Source: Sitta carolinensis
Taxonomy: Eukaryota; Chordata; Aves; Passeriformes; Sittidae
Reading direction: 5' to 3'
Assembly (NCBI GenBank): GCA_032173965.1
Contig: CM063283.1
Coordinates: 39,987,743-40,051,742 of the forward strand
DNA: 64,000 nt
Shown here in pieces: positions 1 through 12,358 of this stretch. Within the stretch, counting starts at the first letter, position 1, and each line of letters starts with the position of its first letter. Made by a program: the position numbers and the translations under genes. Below the pieces are notes generated by a model. The model was not told the origin of the DNA. It worked only from the letters and a program-made list of their open reading frames with translations, and made no database searches.

Positions 1-1399
1 TTCAAACTGCCCTTCGGTTTAGCTTATTTTGTTTTGGTTTTAAATTAATGATTATCCCAAGACTTGTTTTCATCATTATTATTGTTTGTTCATGGATACT
101 GTAATTGATGCCTGCATATTTTCTGAAGATAAATAAACAGAACAAATATTTTTTTAAAAAAATATGTAAATAAGCTGACATTTGTGAAAATATGGAAATG
201 TATCAATGTCTTAATTAATGGATAACTAGATAAATATATTAAATATATTTCCAATAAATGCTTTAGCTTCTAAATAAACTTTAAAGGAACCTGTGCTGAC
301 TTCAAAGTTTTCTCATAAAAAGGATCATCAAGTGCAGGAACATCAAAATATACATGAACTAGATGTCTGTAGCTAACACAAACTCATCACCTACCAATAG
401 GTTAAATTCTGAACCTTAATATTAAGTGAACTTCCCATTTCTTGGGCATGCAAATGCAGAGAGTGATGACTTTTCTACCATGTCAGATGAAGGGGAAAAA
501 ATGAAAAAAGTTACAGGTACAAAGCTATCATTTTTCCTGGGTTAGTAGCATTCCCTAGTGATTCTACTGAGTGATGAAGGTTTCATGTAAAGATCAATGA
601 CACTGAAGACTGGTTTATGACTCAGCGTGACAGCTAGTATTGTCTCAGAATTGCTCTGCTCTAATCCACGCTTTCTCAGTTAACAAACATTATCCCAATT
701 AGAGTTATGCCAAATATAGGCAAAACAGATGCTTCTTACAAGCGACAACTAATTTCTAACTGCAAATTTATAAATATAAAAACATTGATAGCCAATTCAA
801 AGTGCATTACCTCAATGGTTAGAAGAGATGAAAAAAATATTGTTATACTATGATATGTCCTCATCAAAGCCTAAGTCTTTATTGATGTTTCTGAGGAAAT
901 GGGATTGCAGTGACAGGGCTGGGTAAAGATTAAACTAAAAGGTGGAGAAAATTCTGACAGAATCCATTCAGATAGAGTTTCAATTCCAATTCTTTTTGGT
1001 AAAGAAAGGTATATTAAATAGAAAACAGTTACAGTAGATGTAGAGTTATAAGTAAATTAATACCCCCTGAATAGAATATACCTGTAATTTCCACATAAGT
1101 TAATCATAAACAACTTGACAAAACTGTTGTTAGATACGTGGAGAAGAAAAAAAGTAAACCGAATTTTTGCTCCTATGAGTGTTGCCCTTTGGGTACTAGC
1201 TGTAGTGCATTAATGAATATACTTTCAGAGAGAACAAAAATATTTCCTGTGAGACTAAAAACAGTTGTACCAGGTCTCCAGCCCAGTATCATCATGCTAA
1301 ATGTATGTGGGTGGTTAGGAAGCAGGATATGGCAATCTGTATAAGTTCTTGTAATAGTTTATTTTTCTACGTGGTATTGGTATGGCCACAAAAAAAATC
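1..1399. other. AT-rich unique sequence, no gene seen
   Basis: Many A/T runs and dense stops in all frames. The only open frame over 60 codons (1138-1344) has no recognisable domain and looks like chance. I recognise no repeat family here. Confidence 0.6.
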
Positions 1400-1405
1400 T
1401 AGATA

Positions 1406-1685
1406 TGTTGCAGTGGGACACAAAAGCGAACACACACACCACAGATGTCCGAGTACAAAAGAAGAAGAGTTTATTTCTTGACCTCAACTTTTATAATTTC
1501 TAGGAAAATGACCAGGTATTGGACAATGAGGTTAACACCTCTCCAATCCCACTGGTCAAACAAGAAGTCCCTCAAGTGACATCTTTCACAGAAGAATGTA
1601 AACAATCCCTGTTTATCTTACAATTCATGAGAACCTGATTCCAATTATGAAAAACAAATCAGAAGGCTTATTCTCAGGGGTGACA
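1406..1685 (-). mobile_element. Solo LTR, short ERV family, copy 1
   Basis: Read on the minus strand, the element starts TGTCACCCC and ends CTGCAACA, the TG...CA form of a retroviral LTR. It aligns along its length with two other copies in this window (23066-23358, and 39134-40812 without its nested insert). The minus strand has a CCAAT box (plus 1518-1522), a TATA-like TTATAAAA (about 1488-1495) and AATAAA (1470-1475). The flanks are tagata (1400-1405) and cagata (1686-1691), a 6-bp target duplication with one mismatch. Six-bp duplications are usual for class II (alpha/beta-like, ERVK) elements. No internal viral region is present, so it is a solo LTR left by LTR-LTR recombination. The class assignment is inference. 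Confidence 0.85.
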
Positions 1686-1691
1686 CAGATA

Positions 1692-2879
1692 TAGGTTGTG
1701 CAAGACTCTTATTCAGAATTAGAAAAGTATATGTTTCCTTGCTAGTTGAAGCAATTAGAGAAAGACTATAAAACTATGAAGATTTAAGGAAAATAAGAGG
1801 GAAATGCTGACAAGTGAAAATTATTATACAACTGACAATTAAATTTTTAATTCTAGGGGAACTGACCATATGTTTCTTTGGTCTTCCAGTTGATTTGACA
1901 GGTAAAGAAAACTGATGGTTTTTTTTCAATGCAAAAGCTATATTAATTAATTGAATAGAATAGCATTTTTTAATTTTTCATCAACATAGGTTCCCCAGAA
2001 CTCACCTTCAAGCTTCGGAGAGGATACCTAAGTTTGAATTTTTTCATGCTAGGAGGGACTTTGAGACTGTATCTACCAGTTTATGAAGGAATACAAAGAT
2101 TATATGTACTAAGAATAATTGTATCATTTTTTTCTCAATCCTCACATCCACATTTTTTCAATGAAAGTGGCTATATCTGCTAAATATTGTGCTGACCTGA
2201 TATTTTTACTGTGTTTTAACTGTGCTAAAGAGTATCTGCAATTCCAGCTGAGTCCTTGAGGAAAGCAGGACTGTGCAGATTACTAATGGGGCTAAGTATC
2301 GAACAAGTACATAGTACTCAGCCATGCCAAAATGGCAACAGTCCTGGCTTTTCATGGCAGCAGCATGACATATATCTTGAGAAATTTCCTGAGGCAATCT
2401 TACATGCCAGCAATCTCTTCTCAGGATATTTTGAGGATTATGGATTTAAATTTTGGTACTTGAATCACTTCTGAGTGCCACATTTGTTGCTCAGGAGCCT
2501 CACATCTTTAAAACAAAATTTAAGATTAGGATTTTTCTCTACTTTCTTGGTTCTTCAAGTTGATCTCTTACAAATTTTAATTTCGAGTACTTTGCAACTA
2601 TTGAGTAATTATTCTTTATATATAGATATAATTATATATAAAGATAATTTTTAAAACATTTTTTCCAATTGTATTCTGGCCTAATTGATTTATACAAAGG
2701 ATAATTTCAAGAGGAGACTCACCGAAGGGGTAATTAATACAATTAATGAAGTAAATTTCTTCTAAGATATAGAAAATTTGCTGAGGGTTGAGTTTCCTTC
2801 TTATAGAATTTTTCCCCATAAGTTGCTAGGGAACTAATTGCTGGGTACTTATGGGTACCTAAGAAAGACAAAAGAAGTG
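1692..2879. other. AT-rich unique sequence, no gene seen
   Basis: Open frames at 2206-2474 and 2616-2819 overlap on both strands and encode no recognisable domain. An AT-only microsatellite-like patch lies near 2615-2645. No repeat family recognised. Confidence 0.55.
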
Positions 2880-3185
2880 GCTGAAGTCGGGGGTGGCACC
2901 GGACTACACTTCTCTTGGGGAGAGTTGGTCGCTAAGGGGGAACAGCCAGGCTGTCAGTTTTCACTCCGGGGAGATTTTCACTGGCACCACTGGAGCTCAG
3001 CTCGGAGTGACTCGCCACCGCCTCTTGGTGTGTGCCCTGGGCACTCGGAATCTCGCCCCTCTCTGCCCCGCGGGAGCCGTGCCGCTGTTCCTTCGCTTCT
3101 GCTCTGGTTTTCTCCACGCAGCAGCCCGCACCCTTTGCCCGCCGGGACGTCTTGCACAATTCCAACTACTGCCGCCAAGCTTCTG
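2880..3185. other. CpG-rich island of unknown origin
   Basis: An abrupt block of about 300 bp with roughly 60% G+C and about twenty CpG dinucleotides, set in DNA of about 35% G+C. Several frames on both strands are open across it, which follows from the composition; none encodes a domain I recognise. It could be a CpG-island promoter of an unannotated transcript, the leader or U5 of a retroviral element, or a fragment of a GC-rich gene copy. I found no TG...CA ends with a target duplication. Immediately downstream (3187-3225) it turns T-rich. Confidence 0.6.
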
Positions 3186-3239
3186 ATTTTTTTCTTTTTT
3201 CATTTTCATATTTTTCCCCATTGTGGGTATTTTAGGCGT

Positions 3240-4302
3240 GACTAGGTGTGCACTGGGAATGCTGTTAGCCTCTTGGCTCAACACTCTGAGTGACCAAATA
3301 GTTCTGTTTAAATTCAATTTAAAAATTCAAAAATTTGTTTAAATTAAAATGAAGTACTGTTCTGTTTCAATAAAATGACACTGATTAAGTAGAACCCTTT
3401 AAATGTTTTTTTTCAGTACTGATTTCAATAGAGCGCCCATGCAAAAAGAGTAATTTCTCTCAGATGCTAAAAGCTAACTTTCTGATCTTTTCTTCTGCTT
3501 GAGTAAGTGTTAATGGGCAAAGTCTCTTAGTTTTTGTACTGTCTCATCTTACATTATTTATATATTGCCTAGCGTAAGAAATTCTGGTACTCAGGTAGGA
3601 ATTCTGGGTTCTATTGTAGTACACAAGCATTACAACTTTTAGAAGTGAAACTATGAAAAAAATTTTTTATTGATTCTTTACTGAAAAATTTAGTGAGAGA
3701 TCTTGGTGCTGATACTGCAAACTCCATCTATTTATTGTGATTTAATACAAATTACCTTAGCACTCACAATCTACAGAAATGCCATAATGTCAAAAAAAAA
3801 AATGACACTAGAAGTTACATTATGCTCAGAAAATGCATTCATCCACTTTAGTGTATACTTTTCCTAAAGAAATGTGGTTTCTACTCAATGACCTGCTGAC
3901 AGAAATGAGGATTTCATTTCTGAAAAAAATTCTGAAGTGTTGAGAAGATCTGGTAAAAGAGCTTGTGAATAACTATTGTCACATCATCAGTGAACATTCT
4001 CCAGCACTGGTAATGATCTATTTGAAACTCCCTTCTAGGAATTCTGCTTTTCGGAGTGCAGAGAGATGGCACATTTAATTCTTACATAACAAAATCACAG
4101 AGTACTAGTAGTTGAAGCTCTGAAAGCATTTCTATGACAAATTTCAGGAATGTATAGGTAAGATAAGCAAAAGAAGAAGCAAACGATGATTTTGGAACAA
4201 TGCAATATTTTGAATAGATCCTAGCAGCTGCTGAGGGGTAAAATGGAGCAAAGATGGTTATTTTATATAATAACCCTATGCTGCTTTGGTGGAAATTATT
4301 TC
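3240..4302. other. AT-rich unique sequence, no gene seen
   Basis: No open frame over 60 codons and no clear repeat. It contains A9-A10 runs near 3791 and a T-rich patch near 3660. Confidence 0.55.
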
Positions 4303-4517
4303 CTCCTGTCCCTTGGGCCAGTTCAGGTCAGCTGTCCTGGCTGTGCTCCCTCACAACTTCACGTATCCCTTCACTGGCAGAGCCTGGGGAAGTGAAAAGT
4401 TCCTGATTTCAGGTAAGCACTACTAAAAGCAGCAACCAAAGGATCAGTGTGCTATCAACCTTATTTGCCTACTAGCTAATGAGAAAAAATGGACTCTATT
4501 CCAGCTGAAACAAGACA
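4303..4517 (-). mobile_element. ERVL-type LTR, 5' part of U3, inverted
   Basis: On the minus strand this starts TGTCTTGTTTCAGCTGG, matching the 5' end of the ERVL-type LTR at 59312 (TGTCCTGGTTTCAGCTG). It continues through the same U3 order to a motif like AACTGGCCCAAGGGA. It stops where the plus-strand segment from 4521 takes up the same LTR, so the 5' ~215 bp of one LTR appears flipped in place. The true LTR terminus (4517) abuts the internal part of its own element. Two separate insertions cannot be excluded. Confidence 0.7.
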
Positions 4518-4520
4518 TTA

Positions 4521-4910
4521 TCCACCATTTACTCCATACCATAGACCTCCATGTTCAGAATATAAACTGGGGGCACTTGTTGGGGAAGGGTTGATAGCTG
4601 CTTGGGGACAGGCTGAACATTGGATAGTAGTCAGTGAAGAATTTTACTGAGTATCACCTGTTTCTCTTGGTCTTTATTCCTCTTTCTCCTTTTCACTGCA
4701 ACTATTATTATTATTTACTATCGCTATTATTTTATTTTGTTTCAGTTATTAAACTGTTCTTATTTCAACACATGAGGTTTGCTTTGTATTTCAAATTTTC
4801 CTCATCACTGGAGGCAGGAGGTTGGTGATGGGATGGAGGGGGGGGGGGGGGGGCGTTGTTGGTGTTGAATAAGTGACTGTGTGCTTCTTAGTTGCCACCA
4901 CGTCGACTCC
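4521..4910 (+). mobile_element. ERVL-type LTR, rest of U3 plus R-U5
   Basis: Runs in the plus direction from a motif like CTCCATACCATAG through a TATA-like AATATAAACTGGGGG, an ATT-rich stretch (4703-4725), ATTAAACTGTTCTTAT (4748-4763), a G-rich spacer and a tail with TGTGTGCTTCTTAGTTGCC. The same blocks occur in the same order in the intact LTR at 59312-59924. The 3' end is decayed, so the right boundary is approximate. No target duplication found. Confidence 0.75.
4838..4853 (+). repeat. G16 homopolymer
   Basis: Sixteen consecutive G in the U5 part of the ERVL-type LTR, where related copies have a shorter G-rich spacer. Length is likely to vary between individuals and to be sequenced unreliably. 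Confidence 0.95.
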
Positions 4911-4919
4911 TCTTGCTTG

Positions 4920-7900
4920 TCCTGGAAATTACATTCAGACCTCCAACTCATACGATGTTTCCTGATAAGTGGAGCTTGGTGGATATGCTTATCTGGAGAA
5001 CAAAAAACAAAACACAAAAAACACATGCACAAAGTAAGAACGGTCCAAAACCTGTGACCTTGGTGACCAAATTGGTCTTTTCTATCAACGATCTGAAATT
5101 AGAACATTTTTCCTCATTACAGTACAAGGTCAATTATGTGAACCTGTTATTGATATAGATTCTTAAAACAAAACCAGAACAGAACAAGAAAACACACACT
5201 CTCCAGCACTGAAATGTCCTGTCCTTCCTTTAAGTTTAGATTGAGGAATATTTTTTTTATAATACCATTTAAGGAAAACATTTGGTAAAAGAGAAAAACT
5301 TTAAGAGTATTTTTAAATTGTTAACTTTCCATCTACCAAAAAAGAATCTGGTTCACAGAGCAAGGTATTATTCTTATCAAGTAATATTTATTTAGACAAT
5401 GTGAGCTACCTTCTGCTTTTTTATATTATTCAATAACACTGATTATAGGACTTAAACCAAGGTGGAAACACAATTATTTATTGTTGTCTTTTGGATTATT
5501 TTCCCTCACACAGAAACACAGAAAATTAGACAATCATTCCAGCTGGAAAAGCTTTTTAGCTTAATTAAGGACAAACTCACAAAATAATTTTACTCCTTAT
5601 TTATATGGTCTATAGAAAAAAAACCCCTAAAATCAAAAAAGTAAAAACAGTTAAAAATCAATTAGAATTCATTATAATATATTACTTAAAGGAGGGTTTT
5701 TTGTAAGGAAACCTTTTATTGCATCAAAATGCTTATGGAAAGAATAGAAAGAATAGAAAGAATAGGTAACTATTTTTCTCTATTCTAGAGTGTATTTGAG
5801 GCATTATACATGAGTTTGATTTTATCTTTTTTTTTTAATCAGTATAGGAAGAAAAATACCTTGTTTGTTTACCAGATACATTAGTATAATAAACATAAAA
5901 ATAGCATAATGCTGGCTGCCAAAATATTAACCAATTTTTCAAAGCTGCTTTGAAAGATGCATTATTATGTTAATGATTTTGAAAGTAATTTGGATTTTTA
6001 AATAGATATCTAACAAGAATTTAGAAGATCAACATTTCATTTTCAGGTCTGCAATGAACATTGTGACTGTTCATGCTAGGTCTTTTTCTATGTCATCTTC
6101 TATTCTTTGTCTCCTTTATTTTTTCAGAGAGTTTATATTTGGATGTCCATTTTAAAATTTGGTTTTGGTGACTAGGAGAATTAGTTTAAACAAACTCTAA
6201 AGACAATCAAAGCTTCATTTCAATTTTCTGTTCTTTCCTGAGATCAGCCAGAAATTATTGGTTAATGGAATGAGTTTTGGTGAGTTAGAACGTAATTTTT
6301 TTTTTTTTCCCAGACTTTTCTGTAATTGAACCTTTCAAAAACTGTACATGGATATTCCAGTGAAATATATCTTGCTGCACAGAGACTTAAGCATACTTTC
6401 TGTCTTTAGTCCATTAAGGCCTTTTAAAGATTCCATGCCTTATGATAATACCAACTCTGGTATATCCACTTATTGCTCAGCATAACAACAGAAAATTTAT
6501 ATTTTCAACTTTTTTGAGCTAATTAGTTATTTTTTGTAACATTAGTAATGGTGGGAGGCTTGTAGGAGCGAGTTTCCTGTGGAAATATTTCAAATCTTGT
6601 CAAAGTTCATGCTCAGTGCTACAACCCTTGATGTCCTACAGAACTGGGACCCGAAGGCTGGCCAAGAACTCATTCTGCTTACATACTATTCAGTCAAAAA
6701 GTGAAGCTCTGTTGGAATTTAGGATTTGGATTTATAAATCTGAAGTTATACAGAAATTAGCACATTTAATTTTTCCAAATAAAGCAGACAGACCTTTTAA
6801 TGTACCAATTTTAACAGCTTCTGTCATACAGGATGCAATGCACAGTTCATAACGACAGGAAATTTTGTTCTATTAGGAAAACAGTCATACTTTTCCCTTT
6901 ACAACACCAAACACACTTAGAGGCTCTTAAGATAAAAAGGGAGGCACAATAAAATTCCCTAATACCATACTGAATTCTTTTCACTTGGATGGCTGAATAG
7001 TTCAGAACAGCAGTTACCTTGAAAATAAATGACTGTGCTGAAAGGAGAATTAATTAATTCAGATAAAGTAAATAAACTCTGTGAACTGACTAATGTAGCA
7101 GAAATTACTGGATGCTGATACTGCTGTTTTAATTATTAAGTCCACATTAATTAATTTCAGAGCTACCTTTTTTGAAATCCACAGCTTGACCAACAATCAG
7201 AGTACAAAACATGCCAAGAGCCAAATTTTGCTTAGTAACACTTTTGCAAAGGCTGGAACTGAGTCTTAACACAACTAAATGTAATGAACTTGAAAAGAAA
7301 GTGACAGTTTCAATAAATAACACAGTATCCAAATAATTGTGTGGTACTTCCTTGACCACAAACTGAGAAACAAAATTTAATTGTGTCAACCTATTTCTTT
7401 CACAGAAGGAGCTGGACTTCTTGTTAATTGCCAATATGGTTCTGAATACAAAGGGAACTTAATGTCTCTGGAACTTGCAGTAAAATCAGTGATCATGGCT
7501 ACCCATGCAGAGCTCCTCAACACAGCATGATTCAGTCACGTCCCATTGTGACATCACAACCTCAGTGAATTTGAGCATGTGTGAATGGGTGAGAATGAGC
7601 TACACTACATTTAGTAGCTAGTGCTGATGATTCTTGTACCTATGGATGTAAATAATATAAATTTATTTATACCATAATTTTTTTCCCCTTGCACATCACA
7701 TGTGAAGGGCTTTTTCAGATAGTGCCAGCATTGAAGTACCTATTTCTGCAGAAGAATGCTCAGCAGGGATTTTACTACATGTACTTCATTCTAAGAAGAC
7801 AAAAATGAAGGTATAATATATTTAAGACCTTTTTTTATAGTGATTACTTCCATAAATTGCTAAAAAATTTACAGCCAGCAAATTTATATCTGCAGCATCA

Positions 7901-8660
7901 CACAGCAGACAGAAGTAACACCAGTAGGGTAACTAAAAGATACATTCCCAGAAGGATTTTGTTCTCTAATCCCTCATCATTTTGTTTGCTTCTTAAAAGG
8001 AAAACACCTGTAGTAATGATTCCTCCTGACAAGCTAAAAGGCACTGAACAGAGAACAAGTTTAATAAAATGCTTTAATTACAAACTTTAGTATAATTTCA
8101 CCACATATCAAAACCTCTTATGAACATCTTAATCACTTGCTTTTTCTTGTTTTCACTTGAAGCAAATTTAAATTTTTTGGAGAACTCTACACAACTTCAA
8201 GGATGAGGCACAAATGTCTTTGAGAAAACCACAGACAAAACAGCTGTTGGAAAAGCTCTTATGAACACTTCATGTCATGTACTTGAATTAAAAACATTTA
8301 AGGACAAAAAAACTTCTACAAAAAACTTTTAAATGCAAGTTTTTATGTACTAAAGTTTCTTTACCAGGATATTCCATCTGAGACTGCTAGCAAATAATCC
8401 ATGTAGACCAAATCCCTAATTAAAAAAAAAGGGGGGTTAATTTTAAATACCCTTTAAAAATTTTAAAACTGTTTTTAAAATAATTTTTACTCTTGAGATA
8501 GAAGCAGGAGATTGCTTACCAGCTACCATCTTAGGCAAAGCAGACTTCACTTGAGGGGAAAAAAAATATTGCCAGTTTAAAAAGTGTATGATTATGAGAA
8601 ATAGTAAAAAAAAAATAAGTAAAAAAATATTTTCTCAAAAAATTTTCTCCCACTTCCACT
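4920..8660. other. AT-rich unique sequence, no gene seen
   Basis: Open frames of 60-95 codons (4892-5158, 6616-6852, 7147-7434, 7857-8090) carry no recognisable domain, conserved spacing or splice context. Short T and A runs occur at 5826-5836, 6297-6309 and elsewhere. No repeat family recognised apart from the 9-mer array at 5738. Confidence 0.55.
5738..5765 (+). repeat. Short tandem repeat (GAAAGAATA)x3
   Basis: Three consecutive copies of the 9-mer GAAAGAATA, the last one slightly incomplete. Confidence 0.9.
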
Positions 8661-8854
8661 GTTTTTCCAGCCTCAACTTCATTAAGTTGTTCCCAAATTC
8701 TCTGCCTCTCCCTCTAGAGCTGTGCAGGGCAGATTGTAGTACCTCATAGCAATTTCTCTCTGATGCACTCTTCGCCTCACACTGTTTCCAGTGGTCTTTC
8801 CCAAGGCTTCAATATGGATAATATCTGCTCCACCACAGCTCTTAGCAGGCTGCA

Positions 8855-9560
8855 GGGGAATGGTTTGGTTTGAAAGGGACCTTAAAGATGATCGAATCCC
8901 AGTACCCCTACTGTGGACATCTTTCACTAGCTCAAGTTGCTGAAAGCTCCTCCAATCCGTCTTTAAACACTTCCAGGGATGTGGCATCCCAGCTTCTGTG
9001 GGCAACCTGTTCCTGTGCCTCACTCCCTTGCTGAGGTTCTCATTGACCCACTTCTCAAACTGCTCTAGATCCCACTGGTTCACATCCCTTCCTTCAGGCA
9101 TATGAGCCAAACCCCTCAAATTGGTCACCCCACCCCCAACCTGCTGCAGGTGCACTCGATCCCACTGTCTAAGTAATTAATAAAAACATTCAGCAGCAAC
9201 AATCCCAGTACAGACCCCTGAGGGACACCATTTCTTTCTGATCGTGATTTTGACATAGAGCCATTGACTACAACTCTGTGGATGTGGCCATCCAACCAAT
9301 CCCTTATCCATCAAATGGCTTGTCCTTCAAACCCACATCTCTCCATTATAGCCACAAGGATGCAGTATGGGGATTTAACAAATGTTTTACAGAAGTCCAA
9401 GTAGATGATATAAATGGCTCGCCCCTTGTCCACCAATATAGTCACTCCACTGTAAGATTTGTTATGCACAATTTGCTCTTTGTGAAGCCAAACTGGCTGT
9501 TTCTTGTCAGCTCTCTGGCTTCCGTATTACTTGACATACCTTCTAGCAGAATGTATGGTC
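8855..9560 (-). mobile_element. CR1 LINE fragment with internal deletion
   Basis: The left end carries the reverse complement of a CR1 3' end: a GGTTTG(A)AAGGGACCTTAAAGAT motif followed by ACACTTCCAGGGATG and CAACCTGTTCC. From about 9110 it jumps to an upstream part of the reverse-transcriptase ORF (reverse-complement motifs GGTGCACTCGATCCCACTGTCT, split here as 9149-9170, then ACCCCTGAGGGACACCA), so the region between is missing. It runs to about 9560, ending near GACATACCTTCTAGC. Frameshifts and stops throughout mark it as dead. The stretch just left (8660-8850) may be older repeat but I could not place it. Confidence 0.85.
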
Positions 9561-11870
9561 CTTCTTCATGTTCACATGAGTGCTTCTCAATTTTTTTATT
9601 TTTTTTTTTTTTTTATATTCTCATGATTTTGTGCAGTGTATTCCACCTTTTCCCAGCATCTCAGCCACATTCGCTCTGGGGGCCTAGACATGTCCTGCAA
9701 TAGGACAGTCGGAGCAGGCTGGAAACATTATTACACAATAAACACATGTTGTACTAAAAATGTTAATATCTATCATATATATCATGCATATTATTTCTCT
9801 GATTTTCCCACAGTTAACATGCTAAAATAATAAGATACAGATTTTAAAGCACAATGTGTCTTTTGAGCAGGATTAAATTCTAGTTGTGCAAATAACTTAT
9901 TTTGAGAAGTTGTCTATAAGGCAAAAAAGAAATCAATGTTGTGAGCAAAGAACCTTTTAATTCTTTTAATTGAAAGAAAAGTAGAATTCAGTTTCTGTAA
10001 CTAATAAAAAAAAGAACTATAAAAATAAATTTTAAAATGTTTGTTTTGATAGTTTTATCACATTTTTACAAAATGAACAAAAAGTAAGTTATATTTATGC
10101 TGGTAGATATTTGTTTTGTGCATTTAAAAAAAATCAGATTTGTATCACCTTATACCAAGCTTTGGACAGAGAAATCTTTTCAATTTTTCTAAGACTAGCT
10201 CTGAAGTTTAGGAATCGTAATTTTAATAAATGTGCCCTATATAAAAAGCTTGGAGGCACATTAATCCAGAAAAAATATGAACCTGATCATAATAAATGTT
10301 TTTTCGGAATTCACAGGTATCATTTAGACACAGCTATCATCTACAACTCCAACAGTACAGCATGTGTTCTAACTTGCAGAGCTCTAGCTTAGCAAAAGGT
10401 GCCATAGGCAGTTTATGTCCTACTTGATTTTTTTTCTGCCTACCCTTTAGTATCAGTCCAGCATAAATGAGATAATTTTAATTTTCAAAATCATTTATGC
10501 TTCCTATAGGTTTTAAACTATGCTTAACTATACACAGAACAAGTTTGTTCTTCTAAGGACTAAATCATAGCAACTTGCACTTTCCCAGATGGAAATTCTG
10601 AACAGCTGAGTTTCTGCTGTTTGCTTCCTGGTACAAGAAAAGGCATTTGTAGATCAAGCAAGCAGCAGATGGAGAACAATTGGAGTATATAATTATTCGG
10701 CCTGGACTCCTTTTAAATGGGAAGGCTGAACTCTATCTATTTGGCTGGGAAGACAGAGGAATAGAATAGCACATGGTAGATAAACCTTCCAAAGATCCTT
10801 TAAAATAAATCTGGGCAAATATGTGAAATAACTTCATCAGTTAACAGGGTCTCTTTTTCTGTGAACTCCAAAATCTGGCAAGTCATTGTTGGTTTGCTTT
10901 TGAAGGTTGAGATTAATACACAGCCTACCCAAACACTTCCGTATGAATAAACTACATTGATTTCAGTATGTTACCTGAGGACTCCATCTGGTGACTCTCC
11001 TTTACTTTGCCAGATTTTGAAAAGCTTCAGCCTTACTGTGATCTAATGCCAAAATATAAAATCCACTGTAGGAAAGTATTAACAATTGTAATTCTTGTTC
11101 TGTGGAAGTGAATAATTGAATTCTGCGACTTTTTTGAAAATGCCCTCATAGGAGCATTACATTTTGTAAGCGGACAGCTAACAATAAGTCTACGTGCCAA
11201 AATCAGTGTCTAGAGGGCTATGATTATTTTCATTAATTATTCAAGATTAAATGGACATATGAAGGAAAATGCAGAGGACATCAAAACTGGAAGGATAAAG
11301 TATTAAGAGAAAAAGAAGCCAATCAGAAAATTTTAAATACCAGTAAAATCTGAAATAACAAACAAATAGCGGACAGTAAAATATTAAAGAAGAAAAATGG
11401 GAAGAATTGTATGTTCTAAAGGTATCTAAATTACCTTCTGAAACTACACAGTCAAATCAGAAATTACTCATATTATTTTCCATACAACAGTCTTCATAGC
11501 AAAAAAGGACTACGTATGGAGAAAAACAGAGGAAACATTTGTTTATATTAACAAAAATGAAGATTAGAATTACAACCACAAGTAGCAAAAGTTTGGGTTA
11601 GAAAATCAATACTGTAAACCAAAATAAATTTAATAACAGAAGAAAATTTTAAGATGACTGATATTTTTACTGTGTTAAACTCTAGGAAGAAATCAGACTA
11701 AAGCAAGGAAAACTGCTAGCAAGAAAAGTAGTTTAGCAGGAATAAAACAATTGTAGAAATGTTACCTACTTGCCCCTGTTTTTTGGATTTTGTCTACCAT
11801 CTTATTTCAAGTTTCAAAAGTTTTATTCCTTTCTATGGACTGTGGCAAATCAAAGGCCTCGGATCCACAC
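9561..11870. other. AT-rich unique sequence, no gene seen
   Basis: A T-run at 9594-9614 adjoins the CR1 end. The 93-codon frame at 10111-10392 has no domain I recognise. No repeat family seen. Confidence 0.55.
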
Positions 11871-12358
11871 ATAATATGATGAAGAGTTCATCTTACATTT
11901 TCTTTATATATTCAAGTATTTGAGCCCTTTTTATGTCACATTGGAAGGACTCTAATTGGAAAATAGGGTATTTCTGAATATGCATGAGGCTCCCTTACCC
12001 AAACTCATTTAAGCTAATTCAGGAAAAGCAGATGGTTTCTTCACCTGTGCATCACAAGCAGTCTGACTGTGTGCTTATTCCTTGCACTGACAACAAGACT
12101 TCCACAGTCCTCTTGTGGCCTCATTTCTAGATCCAAGCCAGGCAGGACAGTGCCGAGGCATTTAGCTGCTCCAAACGAAGATGTGACACTTTAAGGTACA
12201 GACATGTAGCTGAGTGCCCTGGAAGCTTTTGATGTCAAGCAATGAAGTACCTATGGAATTCAGGCAATGTGCCTGATGGTTGACAGAGGTTTTTCAATGC
12301 AATTTAGGGACTGGGATGACTCACATTTCTCACCTTACATCTCATTCAACTAAGTGCA
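11871..12358 (+). repeat. 488-bp dispersed duplication, copy A
   Basis: Matches 22210-22697 base for base at a constant offset of 10339, with one visible difference (C at 12331, T at 22670). Same orientation. It starts at ATAATATGATGAAG and ends at CAACTAAGTGCA, after which the flanks diverge. It has no open frame, no LTR-like ends, no target duplication and no poly-A tail, so I cannot assign it to a transposon family. The near-identity implies recent duplication, gene conversion, or an assembly artefact. Confidence 0.95.

Noticed and set aside
2838..3245. 135-codon open frame in the CpG-rich block
   Set aside because: Four other frames on both strands are open over the same stretch; the translation is low in structure, ends in a Phe-rich run from T-tracts, and has no known domain.
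8682..9155. 157-codon minus-strand frame
   Set aside because: It runs through CR1 DNA across an internal deletion, so it is transposon-derived and not a gene.
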